Positions 12,101-23,530 of a stretch of 64,000 bases of DNA are shown here, piece after piece. The first letter of the stretch is position 1; each line of letters starts with the position of its first letter. Position numbers and translations under genes: made by a program. The stretch is taken from contig OX579636.1 in the NCBI GenBank assembly GCA_951230915.1, positions 40,551,912-40,615,911 of the forward strand. Reading direction: 5' to 3'. The notes below the pieces were generated by a model that was given only the letters and a program-made list of their open reading frames with translations, was not told where the DNA came from and ran no database searches. The DNA is from Antitrichia curtipendula. Lineage: Eukaryota; Streptophyta; Bryopsida; Hypnales; Leucodontaceae.

Positions 12101-12604
12101 GCAAAACTGGTCCATCTAAGGGCCACCCCATCTCCATTTTCCACCTAAAAATAGCAGCAATTCGAAGAAGGTGGGCGCTTTTTAGAGCATAGTCACTACC
12201 TTAGTGGAACCAACTCCCCCCCCCCAAAAAAAAAGACTCTGATTGTGCAGGACTCTTGAGTTACTCAGCTCCAGAAATCAACTCTTTTCTCTTCTTCATG
12301 GAATGCTAACGCGTGTCACTTCATGTCATGGCAGCACATGTTTGCAAGATCGTTTGGGAAAACCACACGTGAGCTGCGGAGCTTCCCAGCCGAGCCTCCC
12401 ACTTCCGGGAAGTACATCAGCTACGCGGAGAATCGGCCTCTGGTGGTGAATGAGTTCGAGCTCAAGCATCCCACGCGCTACCCGCACAACCAGCTCCTCC
12501 AAACGGGAGAGGGCACTTTGGGGCCTCTGCCTGATGGCGCTCGACCTCTCCACACTCGCCAAGGAGCAGGCTGTGAAGGAGAGAGTAAGGCAGTCTGCTC
12601 TTGA
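9162..12604 (+). CDS. CIMIP2/FAM166-like ciliary microtubule inner protein
   Basis: Exons 9162-9347, 9661-9824, 10823-11015 and 12335-12604 join in phase and give about 270 residues. The signature of this family (formerly FAM166/DUF2475) is a PGYTGxxPG motif followed by a Gly/Ser-Phe turn. Here it occurs twice: PGYTGHVPG at 19-27 followed by MGHSF, and PGYTGHT at 171-177 followed by FARSFGK. Animal members bind inside doublet microtubules of cilia and sperm flagella. Among plants such a gene is expected only where sperm still swim. The chosen acceptor for exon 3 (tgtag|ACAG) is the one that keeps frame. The last few codons and the stop lie inside a MITE that begins at 12588, so the original C-terminus may have been replaced, or a donor (GA|gtaagg) may lead to an exon I did not find. 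Confidence 0.75.
9931..10190. mobile_element. Stowaway-like MITE in CIMIP2-like intron 2
   Basis: 260 bp flanked by TA on both sides (9929-9930 and 10191-10192). The ends CTCCTTCCGTCTCGAAATGA and the complement of TCATTTTAGGACGGAGGGAG form terminal inverted repeats that continue into TTGTCCAC/GTGGACAA. This is the classic Tc1/mariner-type Stowaway end. No coding capacity. Confidence 0.9.
10194..10790 (+). repeat. About 210-bp tandem repeat, three degenerate units, in CIMIP2-like intron 2
   Basis: The phrase CTTTGATAGAATTTGAA, then GATGGATTTGGA, recurs at about 10196 and 10407. A third, more decayed unit starts near 10632. Each unit also carries GAATGTTGTG- and TTGGTTGGATTTG-like blocks in the same order. 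Position inside the intron next to the Stowaway element suggests local slippage or unequal exchange. Confidence 0.65.
11985..12210. mobile_element. Partial AGGTAGG-type element in CIMIP2-like intron 3
   Basis: This stretch shares long similarity with 16020-16230 (TTGCAACTTG, TCTTGCAATA, GCATTCAATTGC, GGGCGCTTTT, TAGAGCATA in the same order) and weakly with 24250-24370. It ends in CTACCTTAGTGG, the right terminus of that element group. The left end is not clear. Confidence 0.5.
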
Positions 12605-12897
12605 AAAGCGAGCATTTTAAGAGCGGGGTTTCCTTTTCGGGGAAGGTAAACTGCTTGAAACAATTATCAGTAAATTTCAGTAGGAAGAAAATTGGAATCG
12701 GCATCTAACCCAAGTCGTTTCATATGTTTTGGACCTTTGTAGAATTAGTTACGAATTTTTGAAGTTGAAATGAGGTGGCCAGTACAATGTCCGACCACCT
12801 CCTGAAGCGTACACTTTTGGTGCATTGAAGAAAGCTAAATGTATCTCTGCGTTAGAAGTCGCTTTTATGGCAGGGTCGCTTTTAGAGTGCCTTACCT
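12588..12897. mobile_element. AGGTAGG-type MITE overlapping the CIMIP2-like 3' end
   Basis: 310 bp with TA at both flanks (12586-12587 and 12898-12899). The left end AGGCAGTCTGCTCTTGAAAA and the right end, complement of TTTTAGAGTGCCTTACCT, are imperfect inverted repeats. The inside matches the complement of the element at 21094-21388 and the copy at 43836-44126 over most of its length. The stop codon of the CIMIP2-like ORF lies 17 bp inside. Confidence 0.8.
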
Positions 12898-12899
12898 TA

Positions 12900-13409
12900 A
12901 TTCTTCTTCTTTTGTCTTCACAGTAGTAGGTAGCCTCCTCAGCGGTCTGACTACCGCTAATTTATGCTTCCATTAATTAGATGAAACACTATTCATCAAA
13001 CATTGGAGACAAAGAATGGGAGAATGAAGAACTTTGCACATGGAGAATTTACGTGAGCTTGAATGTCACTTAAACCTCCAATTTTTATGTGCCAAAGACT
13101 AGAAATGAAGTGCTGAGGGAAAACAGATGAAGTTTAGAATTCAATGAGTTCCGTGAAATCTGCTGTGACTCCCCCTTCAGGCAACAGATGGAAATCAATG
13201 AGATGCATGTGTGAGACCAGCTGAAAAATCAGCAGTATTTGTTAGATAAATAATTATTTATACAGAGTTTTTACAGAGTCTGATATGGTAGTCAGAGTGA
13301 CAAAGTTGGAATTAATGAGCTGGATAGTAATGTTGGTGATGAATCCAATCTGCCAGCATGCTAATGTAAATTTCTACTATATATACCGATGATCCTGACT
13401 GCGATCAGC
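12900..13409. other. Intergenic, no gene seen
   Basis: Between the MITE and the stop codon of allene oxide cyclase. It probably includes that gene's 3' UTR. No ORF or repeat recognised. Confidence 0.35.
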
Positions 13410-14989
13410 CTAATCAGTGTAATTAGGGAGTGCAAACCCTGGTTTGCATGAAACAGCTTCCCTGCACGGCTGCACATACTCAGAAGGCTCCACGGGAGTC
13501 GAGGTCAAAACGGAGGGCAACTCAGGGACCCCCCGCACGTGAAACGTGTAGAAAAGCTTGAATGGCGTGATGTTGTGAAGGTGAACCACGCCCTTGGCTT
13601 CCCGGAACAGCCCTGCTCCGCCCGTGATCGTCAACAGCGAATCCTCGAACGTGCAGAATGGACCCTGGGCGGAAACGTGACCCATGTCGCCCATGTAGAA
13701 TGTGTACGTCGCCTCGTAACGATCTGGGAAGAAGAATTTCTGCTTCGTGAGATGAGCCTGGCCCTTGCCGGGATAAGCTTTCACGACCATCGTCATCCCT
13801 GCTGTCACGCCTAATCGCATGCGCAAAGAACTGTCGTATATCTGCAATGGGATCGTCACATGAAACAAATCAACAATGGGGCACAAGCAACAAGCTCCTA
13901 CAATCTTGATTCAGGGTTTCTGCTCTTTAACCTTTTTCCAGGGAGGTTTCGCTTGGTCATAGTCCTCCAGCTATGGCTTTCAATGCACTAACTGAACCCC
14001 AATTGGAGCCAAAGACGAATGAGAGCTTCAGAAGTTTGCATTAAGAATTCAGGTAATGCGCTAGAGTTTGGCTCATTGCTTAAGTCTAGAGAATAGAGAT
14101 GAAATGCACAGGCGTGGAGATGAAGCTTAAAATTCAGTGGAATGAGCTGTGAACTCCTCGTCTTGAAGTAATTTAGGAGGAAAGATGTTCAACGTTATAC
14201 ATGAGCGAAAACTGCAGTCTTGTTACCTTGTTGGAAAAGGGGACTAAATCTCCGAGTCCATGCTGGTGCCCGCCGGAGACCGTGCTCCAGACGTTTTGCA
14301 AGAAAGAAGCCCCCCCATTGTTGTTAGTAAATTTCGAAATGTTGATGGTGCTGAAGGGTAGAAACGCAGGGCTGTCGCGGTCGTGCTCGTTGATCTCGTA
14401 CACACTGAACAGCTGCACTTCCTCTGTAAAAACTCAAACAACACAATTGCACAGTACCTCATCAGCTACAGCAACAAATTTACGGTAATTTAAATCACGA
14501 AACATCCTTTTACGGAACTCAGAACAAAGCTCATGCAAGAAGGCTTATGGCGATTTGCAACACACCTTTCTTCGGTAGAGCGTCCCACAAGAACAACCGC
14601 CGGACAGCCTCCGTCTCGGAGCTTCGCCCGCCGCTACTCACCGCTGGCTGCCTCGCCCACGACTCCAGAAGCTCCTCCGCGGGATTCAACAATTTCTCCA
14701 CAGACTTGGACTGCACAGAGCTCTGACTCGCGCTCCTCGCTACGCATGTAATTGCGACTCGATTTACGGCTCTCGCATTTCCAACCAAACCGGAATTCCT
14801 CGAAGCCACTGCATTACCACTCACTCCACAAGCACTACTCGCCAGAGTTGCCGCTCCAACTGCCATACCTGCCATCGTCGTCGTCCAAACACTAATCCCA
14901 ATCCCCAAATCACCACCAACACCACCAATTCGATGCAATCTCTGAGGCTGGGACACCAATTTCCTCACACCCAGTTTCAGAAACTCCAA
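13410..14989 (-). CDS. AOC: Allene oxide cyclase, divergent, chloroplast-targeted
   Basis: Minus-strand exons 14989-14566, 14423-14227 and 13841-13410 join in phase and give 350 residues. The enzyme makes cis-(+)-OPDA (or dinor-OPDA) from allene oxide in plastids, the step that sets jasmonate stereochemistry. Family landmarks are YEINEHDRDSPA (150-161), GDLVPFSNK (199-207), FxDRYEATYTFYMGDMGH, TITGGAGLF, KLFYTF and the C-terminal NYT. The first 90 or so residues are rich in Ser, Ala, Val and Arg, as in a transit peptide. Oddities: the protein is about 100 residues longer than usual; it has an insert of about 24 residues (roughly 171-195) before GDLVPF; it has a second insert before DRYEA; and Thr224 stands where the family has Cys in AGxC. 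Activity is therefore uncertain. A TATA box lies 87-94 bp upstream of the ATG. Confidence 0.9.
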
Positions 14990-15075
14990 GAGGTTGATGT
15001 TTACAAATGAATTGACTGTGATGAATTAGTGGGTTGCTGAATTGGTGAATTGAGAGACAGTGACGGAGGCTTGCG

Positions 15076-15083
15076 CTTTTATA
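15076..15083 (-). promoter_or_regulatory. TATA box of AOC
   Basis: On the minus strand this reads TATAAAAG, 87-94 bp before the start codon at 14989. That would place the transcription start near 15045 and leave a 5' UTR of about 55 nt. Confidence 0.6.
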
Positions 15084-18000
15084 CACCTGAAATTCTGAAA
15101 AACCACCGGTGAGCGGATTGATGACTTGACCCACTTGGGTCGAAGGGGAATGCTGGTGGTGTTGTCGGGCCCCCCTGTATTCGGAGCTGGAACTGGTTCG
15201 GTATTCTCTGTGTTCACACTGGACAGGTGCTGGTCAATTGGTGGCAAAAGGAGGGGCTACCGGTGGTGGCGGACTTTCATTGCTGGAGATTGGGTCAGTG
15301 CAGAGTCCAGGGAGTTGGTGGTTTTGGTGCAGTTGTTTTTCTGTCCAATTTTTTCATTGGTCCTGGGCCGGGGGTTCCACTGATTCTTATTATCATGCAC
15401 TCTGTACTTCCTGACCTCTTTTATGGTGCCTTCTGCAATACTACATCTTGTAGGGGGGAATCGAACATGAGAAACGCGTGCCGCTGCATTTAGGTGCACC
15501 TCCATAACGGTAGGCATACCCATTAAGGACCCTTTTTCGCAATTGCTTCCGTCTGTACATGCACATCCAACATTTGTGGACTGATACATAATGTTGGATG
15601 CATGTAGGTAAAAAATGCAACCATGGTTGTTTTTTTGGGCGAAATTTTGTCAGACTGTCAGAAATTTGATCACTCTGCTTCGTCCATCCACAAACTATCC
15701 TTTGTAATGAAGCTAGCAGGGGGGACATGGGTCCAGAAAAAAGCCTTGAATGCAACTGGGAAGAGGGCCCACAACTGGCAAGGTAATATGCTCTTGAAGC
15801 CATCATTTTAAGGGGTGGTCTGCCTTTTTCATAGGGCTTGGCTTCCGACCATTTAAGGATTGGTCTACCTTTTTTACAAGCTTCCATGGACATAACTATT
15901 TTTAGAAAAAGAAAAATAGATGTGGAACCTAAACACAAATGGTTGTGTATTTTTCCAAGCATTTTTGAATTACTTAAAATATTTCAAAGATTCTAGACAT
16001 AGGCACCTATTTATGAATATAGATCTTCCCAAATTTGTCCACTTGCGACTTGCAAAATAATGTGCAGAAATCAAAGACAATGATTGGCTCTTGCAATAAA
16101 AAAAGATATTTTTTCCTCAATGCATTCAATTGCTAAAGTGGTCCATTTGAGGATCACCTATTTCCATTCTCCACTTAAAAATAGGGATAATTTGGAGAAG
16201 ATGGGCGCTTTTAGAGCATACTACTTTAGACAAGCATGTTACCACTATGATTTACCATTTGAATATCTTGTGGCCAACTCCAAGAAGGGCACATATTTTT
16301 ATAGAGGTGTGCACTTGTTTCACAAATCAAACCGGAGTGGAAGTATAAATTTTCAATAAAAATTGTAATTTATGTGAATTTTTGAAGTGGTTTCCCCTGA
16401 AATTACAAAATTGCCCATGGAGTGGAATTGTAAACATTCCATAAACAAACCGTAATGGCCTTTCCAAGTATCTATTAGCACTTAAGTACTCACCAATAAA
16501 GGATTGACATGTTACCCCTTGTTGGCATTAATGCACTAATCTTATCGTAAAATGAACAGATTTGAATGAGTTTTGTGGTGGAATTGGGGTCAAAAGTAAG
16601 GTGAGAGAAATAGGCAATTGGCGGAAATGGGTGTTAATGTGTGTGCCTACCTTCAATGCATGGCAATGTGCAGTGCACGTGGCAAATAACAAATGAGGAT
16701 GTTAAAGTGGTCATTTGAAGTCGGCATTTTAATCTTTGGAGAAAAACATTGGAATTTTTTATTTGCCACCCCTGATGGAATTTGAGAGTTTTGAATTCAA
16801 ATTTGGATTCAAAGGATCCAAATTAGCTAGGGGAGGTGAAGAACATATAACACCAAACAACTAGAAAATAGAGGTAATTTTTTGCATCTATCATTGAATG
16901 GGGGAAGATAGACATAAGACACAAACTTTGAATGACCACTTTAACTTTGTGCAATGGAAAATGGCAAAAATTATTGGAAACATTATGGTCTAAGTACGTA
17001 GACCAATAAAACTATTTGCAAGAAAAGACACACAAATAATTAGAACAATTCTAGACAATGCATCAGTTTTTCCTATTAAAATAGTGCGTGTGGCATAGAT
17101 TTATCCGTCATACTATTTGTAAAATAATTAAATTATTGTAAGATGGTATATTAATGTAAGGTACTAATTTCCTTAGGAATTAGATTTTGTATTGATACTA
17201 ATTTAGTAGGTGACATTATTCTCCCTTCACTATTAGTTCAACTTAGTTGATAGTGATTCTACACTCAATATATGCAATGCATTTGTCATGTTCACTAATC
17301 ATGTTGTAGGATTTTGCCTTTCTTGTATTCTCTCACCAAACCTTAGGGAATGGGAGAATCCAAATCAAAACTATGTAGAGGTATCCAAAATTCTCTTACT
17401 TCTTTTTAGAGGAAAACCACAATTATTTGCAAACCTATTGCAAAATCAATCCTTAAAATACTTTTGACTAAAAATTTCATATTTTAAACACGAAAGTTTA
17501 AGTTTGATTTTTGTTGCATAAACTATGGGCTCTTTAAAAATTCAATACTTAGTCATAAAATGTGAAAAAATACATGCTAAGAAAGAATATGGAATTTCTC
17601 TTTAATTGTCAATAAGATTTAATAAAAAATAAGAAAAGAAAAGAAAATACTTAAAGATAAAAATCATTAGATGTTTATTTGAACTCTTTTAGATGTGAAT
17701 ACATTACAAACATTATATAATACTACAATCCTTGCAAATTCTCATAAAAAATACTAGTCTAGAATTCATAGAAAGTTTTAAAATCTTCTTTCCATACTTG
17801 TCCTCAAAATTAAAATTTATTTTTTTCAATTTATACAATCTAACACCTCTTACTAGTTAGTCATAGCTATCTCTTCTGGATATATTTTAAGAAATTGTAA
17901 GAAAATGTAATAGCAAATAATTGAAACAAGTGCAAAATGGATACAATTAAGTGTTTTGGGGTTAAAGCACCAATTACTTATATCTTGGTATATCAAAACT

Positions 18001-18898
18001 TCTATCCAAAATATTGTAAATGCAAATTGCAAAAACTAAATTGAAACTTTAGTACTTTTAGCATTTTCTATAGCAACTCTATGGATTTGTGAAATTATAT
18101 TGGAGACCATTAGTAAGGTAACTACTAATTGTGATCCCTTTCTAAACTCACCACCTACATGTTCTTACCTAAAATGTATTCCTACTATTCATGAGAGTCT
18201 ATTGTCAATTTTAGAAACACCTATTTTCAACACTTTGAAAATTCAAAGTTTATTCATCCAGTGTTCAATAAATACAAGAAAATTTTGAATACTCTTTTGA
18301 CTTCCAATAAGATCTAACAGAAAATTAGACACTTTAATAATACAAACAATGCTCAACTGATTATTGGGACACAATGAGGTGTAGTTACTTTTTAGCCCCC
18401 CCCCCCCCCCCTCTAAGTGCTCAAGAAAAGTCTTGTGTTGCATTGTGTTGCATAAATCTCCAACCAGACTACCTTACATTAAGTTGTAAGGTAACCGACC
18501 TCTTTCTGACCACTACCCCTTTTCATTAGTTAGACTGCTTTGTTTCTAATTAGTTGTGGTTAAGGGTGACAGCTTACACGGTTAGGTGACAGCTCAAGCA
18601 ACACAAATGTTGTGGAGGTGTAAATTGAAAGCATACAATGACTACATGATGTACATTGGAAGCCACAATTATCACCTACTTTGAAGCATGGTCGATTTTG
18701 TAATGAGCCTATGGTTGAAAATGCAGTGCCCTATATAACAAGAATGGGTTGAACATAATCTTTCCGAATAAAATTCATAATTATTTCGTTTTTGAGGGAA
18801 AAAAAAATAACAAATTTTAGAACCTTCCTCAAATCTAATTCTTCACTTGGGGGCATTTTTCCCCTCGCCAAATGCATACTAGAAATGTTGTAAATTGC
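15084..18898. other. Intergenic, repeat fragments, no gene seen
   Basis: 15784-16235 resembles the AGGTAGG-type element group, with close similarity to 11985-12210 from about 16020 onward and blurred ends. From 16.3 to 18.9 kb the DNA is AT-rich, and its short ORFs show no domain. A run of 15 or more C residues lies at about 18396-18411. Confidence 0.4.
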
Positions 18899-18902
18899 TT
18901 AA

Positions 18903-19489
18903 CCCCTAAAGCCCCGAGGGTGTTTTCTGCCAAAAACCACTCAAAACTACCACTTCTATTGTATTCACTTAAGGAAACCATTTTTTTTTTGGAATTTAAC
19001 CGTAGGATCTTGTACTTAATTTGTCTGAGATCATTTAGTTAAAATTTAATCAAATTTGACCGTATGAATTGGAAGATATTAGCATTCAAAGTTGAACAAA
19101 AAATTATTTTTCAAGAAGATGCTTAAATTGCCCAAAAAACTAAGATTGTCCATAACTTTCTCATCCCTAGTCCAAATAGAATGAATCAAAGCTTCATTTA
19201 TAGGTAAAAACATAATATTTTAGAAAAAAAATTCAAAAAAAATTATTTTGACTTTTTGTAATTTTTTGGGGGCTGCCCGCCAATCTCCATTTCTTGCTCA
19301 TTGTGCCATAACTTTTTCATCCGGCATCCGATTGAACAAAAATTATATATCCGCAAGGATCTTGCAAAGCTAAACAACCTCAAAAAATTTCAAAAGATTT
19401 CACTTCAAATTGAGACAATAAGAACCTACCCGAACCCAAATTGTCCGAACCCAACTTGTCCCCCGAGGGGACAAACGGGGCTTTAGGGG
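18903..19489. mobile_element. TTAA-flanked non-autonomous element, 587 bp
   Basis: Flanked by TTAA on both sides (18899-18902 and 19490-19493). The ends are a perfect 14-bp inverted repeat, CCCCTAAAGCCCCG. The interior holds two CCATAACTTT motifs (near 19150 and 19307). Its right half matches the reversed left half of the 48878 element, so both belong to one subgroup. No ORF longer than 61 codons. Confidence 0.9.
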
Positions 19490-19493
19490 TTAA

Positions 19494-21091
19494 ATGGTCG
19501 GAATGAGGTCAGCTACCTTATGCAGCTTGGATTAAAAAATCAGGGTGTCTGCTTTACTGTTTTGTGCAACACATGTTTTCTGCACAAACCACAGTATCAA
19601 TTCGATTTCATGATTTCAAAAATCATCATGTTTACGTTACATAGGGTTATTTTCTAAAATGACCTTCCAAACAGCTATCCAGCTCCCTCTAACTTACACA
19701 CTCAGACAATTTGACCTTAGTACTTAAGCTTACACATAGGTAACAGTCCATGAAAAGTCCCCAAGTATTTTTAGGTGAAATTTTTTTAATGCAATTTCAG
19801 AAACAATGTCTGTGGACCTATGGAGGATGCAAGTTGTGCAACATTGTGGACGGGATTTCACAAGCCCGAATCATTATTTGTCAGGCAGTCAGGCACCCTT
19901 TATGTGCTCTAAAAAATCACACTACAATTGTGCCCATTGTCACAGCCACTGTAGCTGCCAAGTTTTCGTCCACTCAAACCGTCTTAACTTATATTACAAC
20001 GCATTGATCATGCGTGATTTGTGTGGGGTGCCAGCAATTGAAGGTTCACAGCATATCGTATTAACCCTAAAACAAAGCCACTGCCATTTTTTGGCCAATC
20101 AATGACAAAGTATCGTTCCATCCATGGAATTTTCTATGGAAAGGGGAGGTCTTCCGTAGTGGTTTAAGCTCCAATGAGTGTTCTTGGTTGTTGTTTTTAA
20201 GTGAATGCTTTACAGACCCCAAAAGATGATTTCCGTAGTGACTAGCCCGTCCTTTAAGGGTTAAAGACTTCCCATGGTATGATTCTTGGAACACACACCA
20301 TCCCCCACAATAAGGTACATGTTTTGGAGGAAAAAAATATCACGTAGAGAGAAAAGTTCACAATGCATCCAAATTTGGGATGAAAATTTGAGAACCCCTA
20401 TAAGACGGAAGTCTTTATGTTGGATGAAGAATATTGATGAAAACATCTGATCTCCATTCTATGAAAAAGGGGAGGAGGATATGGTGATGTCCTTCCTTAT
20501 AGGTCGGGGTGAATTGATCCCCTTGCTCGTTCTGCCTAAGTCACTCCAGAGGTACATGTAAAAAATAGCCCCCCTATTTTGTGCTTGTTTTAATTATCTT
20601 CTACACCTCTCCTAGCTTATTTGGGGCCTCTAATTGCAAATATGAATTCAAAATTTGAAAACTTTATAATGTGTGGCAAATAAACAATTTCATGGTTTTC
20701 CTTTGGGGACGAGAAGGGGGGCAGCTCACGCCAGCCTTCCTTATACTAGTCCTCTCATACCAGTGGAAGGCTCTGCAAATTAGTATAAAGTAATCCACTT
20801 GATAAAAACTATATGTGACGACATTTGGATGGGATCTTACACCCTTACAACAAGTGAAACACCTTAGCTAGGGTTAAAGTCTAAGTATCATAGAGAAGTT
20901 CCTTCTTGCATTTTTCATTTTTTTCTTTTGATCCTTCTTTCCTCTCTTTTTAAATTTTTTTTTCCTTTCCTCTTTCTTTTCAAAAACAAATTCCTCTAGT
21001 CACTGGATTGGCAGGCACAAAAAAAAATGGGACTATTTCAGTAGTTTTGCTCATAAGATATCAAGAATACTGGATGAGCTTTGAAAGCACT
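19494..21091. other. Intergenic, no gene seen
   Basis: Short overlapping ORFs near 19.8-20.1 kb are Cys/His-rich but lack any spacing typical of zinc fingers. A stretch near 20515-20720 resembles the interior of the Mutator-like MITE at 59362-59598 (CCCCCTATTTTGTG, TTTGGGGCC, ATTGCAAATATGAAT). Confidence 0.4.
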
Positions 21092-21093
21092 TA

Positions 21094-21388
21094 AGGTAGG
21101 GGCTGTAAAAGCGACTTGTCTCTAAAAGCGACCCTCTAACACAGAGGTACATTTTACTTTCTTCAATAAACCAACTTTGTACATTTCAGGAGGGAGTCGC
21201 TTCTAGAAATCACTACATTTCAACTTCAAAAATTTGTATATAATTCCACAAAGATCCAAAAAATATGAAATGACTTGGATTAGATGCCAATTCCATTTTC
21301 CTTCCCAGTAAAATTTACTGAAAATTGTTTCAAGGAGTTTTAGCTTCCCTGAAAATGCAGTCAGAGTTGCTTTAACAGCCTCCTACCT
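21094..21388. mobile_element. AGGTAGG-type MITE
   Basis: 295 bp flanked by TA (21092-21093 and 21389-21390). The left end is AGGTAGGGGCTGTAAAAGCG; the right end is the complement of AGGTAGGAGGCTGTTAAAGC. It is the best-preserved relative of the elements at 12588 and 43836. Confidence 0.85.
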
Positions 21389-21762
21389 TACCTATTTTGC
21401 TTTTTGTACCACATACATAGGAAAAAACAAAAAGAGGGCGCAAGTCATCATGGTAACGTAGCCGAGAGAAATTATATTTGTATGAAAACGAGTCCTTTTC
21501 AACACCGGTACTCTGTCTACTTACAAATGGGCCCATGGCCCATGGTCCAAAAGGGGTTTCAATTTTTGTCTTGCTCCTGTGGCTGGAGGCGAAGAAATGG
21601 AATAATCAGATTTGAAATTTGATTTGGAAATCAACATTGTTGAAGTTCCTATCTGAATTGCACTTTTGGACAACTTCCAACAAGGCTAGTAGGAGGACTT
21701 GTAGAGCATATTGGAAACAATTGGTTTGCGAGGAATCCACTTTGGAAGCCAAGTGGGTGATA

Positions 21763-22076
21763 AGGTAGGAGGTCCTAAAATGGAGCAGGTTCTAAAATCA
21801 ATCAGGCTCCAGAGGTACATTTTGCACTTTCTAATGTACAAGTGGTGTGCATTTGAGGAGGTGGTTGGTTTTAGAGCCCACAAAAATGCACTTTTCTGCA
21901 ACATTAGAAATTCATGACTAATTCTACAAAGCTTCAAAAAATATGAAACAATTTGGGTTAGATGCCAATTTCTCTTGCCTTTCAAGGAAAATTTACTGAA
22001 AAATATTTTAAGAAGTTCTACCTCCCCAAAAGTCAGCTTCAGCTCTTAGATGAGCGGTTTGTGGACCTCCTACCTT
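21763..22076. mobile_element. AGGTAGG-type MITE
   Basis: The left end AGGTAGGAGGTCC follows TA at 21761-21762. The right end GGACCTCCTACCT gives a perfect 13-bp inverted repeat. The right flank is TTTA, so the TA duplication is offset by one base. The interior is partly shared with 21094-21388 (AAAATATGAAA...TGGATTAGATGCCAATT type blocks). Confidence 0.8.
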
Positions 22077-22855
22077 TAGTCTATCAAAGTTTGCAATATA
22101 CACGGAGGTAGTGATTAAGTTGTATTCTAGCTACGAGACTGTCCTGGCTTTATACGTGAGGAGGTGGTGACATTGGAAGCAATCTCCTTTTTCTTTTGGC
22201 ACCATGGGGACTATATTGTACCATTTCAAAATAAATGTCTATTTTACGTTAGACAAAATTGATCTTTTTTTTTTGCCATCATTTTTCCATTTCTATTTAA
22301 AATGCGGATGAAATCACCAAATTTAGAAAAAAAAAAGTGCATGAATAGGATTGAGATTGAGTGGGTTTTTTTCCCAAAAGATGGATGAACATAGAAATAC
22401 AATACTTCACCAAATTTTGAAGTAATCATAAAGTTATGAAAAAAAAGGCTAATATCATAAATGTTTGGAAATGAGATAAATGTGGATGACTTATAAAGAT
22501 TCAAATTGGATAAACTATTTGTGTCACTTTTTGAGAAGTTAAAATTGTGGGTTTTAATTTTGAGGCTGCCAACCACATTACCACTACCCAGGCGAATACA
22601 TCCAAAACCGTCACAAATTGGATTGTGTGTAATTTGGACAATAATAGCTAAAAACAAGACAACAAAGAAATTTGTAGGAAAATTTAAATTCACAATCAAT
22701 TTTCTAATTCTAGCAAATATGAGACAATAGTAGGGATTTAAAGTTCTAAAAGTAAAGTGATTAAAACAGCTCATAGGCAACCTTCAAATTGAACGGCCAC
22801 ATTCGAAAGTTCCAAACTTACATGGCATTGATTCCAATTGTGCCTTGACATACAC
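22077..22855. other. Intergenic, no gene seen
   Basis: AT-rich. The 178-codon minus-strand ORF at 22244-22780 is low-complexity (Phe, Ile, Asn, Leu) and has no domain, so I do not call it a gene. Confidence 0.4.
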
Positions 22856-22857
22856 TA

Positions 22858-23125
22858 CACAAAATAGTGAAATTGGGTTGCCTTTACAATTAGGTTGCCT
22901 TATCTAGAAAAATTACCTCATGCAACTATTTGTGTAGTGACTCACTATTTGTCCTCATAGAAGTGCATGCAACTCTTTAAACCCCCGGGCCATGAACCCG
23001 TGCACCACTCTATGCAATACACATGGTTCTTGTATTATTGTATCTTTCTACAATAATAGTACATATTTATATAGTGTAGAATGTCGAGAAATTAGTAAGG
23101 GGCAACCTAATTTCACTATTTTGTG
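22858..23125. mobile_element. TA-flanked MITE with CACAAAATAGTG ends
   Basis: 268 bp between TA at 22856-22857 and TA at 23126-23127. The ends CACAAAATAGTGAAATTGGG and the complement of CCTAATTTCACTATTTTGTG pair almost perfectly over about 25 bp. Just inside the left end a TTAGGTTGCC copy repeats the inner TIR sequence. Related elements are at 28202 and 30902. Confidence 0.9.
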
Positions 23126-23284
23126 TATGTAATTTGTACACTATGAAAATTTTACGCTGCAGTTTAAGATAGAACACAAAGAATAAATTATGTTTGTTTC
23201 TTGATTTCTAAGAATTTCACTTTTGTTTTGCATTGAAATATCCGTAAACCTCTCACAGGAATTTCCCCGTACATTTGCGGGGAG

Positions 23285-23530
23285 GGTTCTGAGGCGTAAT
23301 GCCTGATTGCGCGGATTTTTTTGCATAATTGGGCATTACGCAATACTCATCCAACTTTGATTTCTCATCCTCGATTTCTCATCCTTCTGTTCGTGGTTTA
23401 CATCATGCAATGGCGCCTTGTCATTAGGCGTTTTGGTAAATAACAGGCCTCCTCGTCGGGCTCCGCCCTCCTCGTCGGCCCGTTATTTACCAAAACACCC
23501 TCCTCCTCGGGCATTGCCCTATACAAAAGC
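23285..23530. repeat. Compound foldback structure
   Basis: Two nested-type hairpins sit side by side. GCGTAATGCC (about 23295) pairs with GGCATTACGC (about 23332). GTTTTGGTAAATAACAGGCC (about 23431) pairs with GGCCCGTTATTTACCAAAAC (about 23477). The second loop contains two CCTCCTCGTCGG copies, and a third CCTCCTCCTCGGGC follows. This is the most GC-rich patch of the desert apart from the RIIa exon. I see no coding frame in it. Confidence 0.7.

Noticed and set aside
19750..20105. Cys/His-rich ORFs resembling a zinc finger
   Set aside because: The Cys and His spacing fits no known finger, two frames overlap, and there is no splice context or conserved neighbour.
22244..22780. 178-codon ORF on the minus strand
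   Set aside because: The product is low-complexity (Phe/Ile/Asn/Leu-rich) with no domain, lies in AT-rich repeat DNA and has overlapping ORFs on the other strand.
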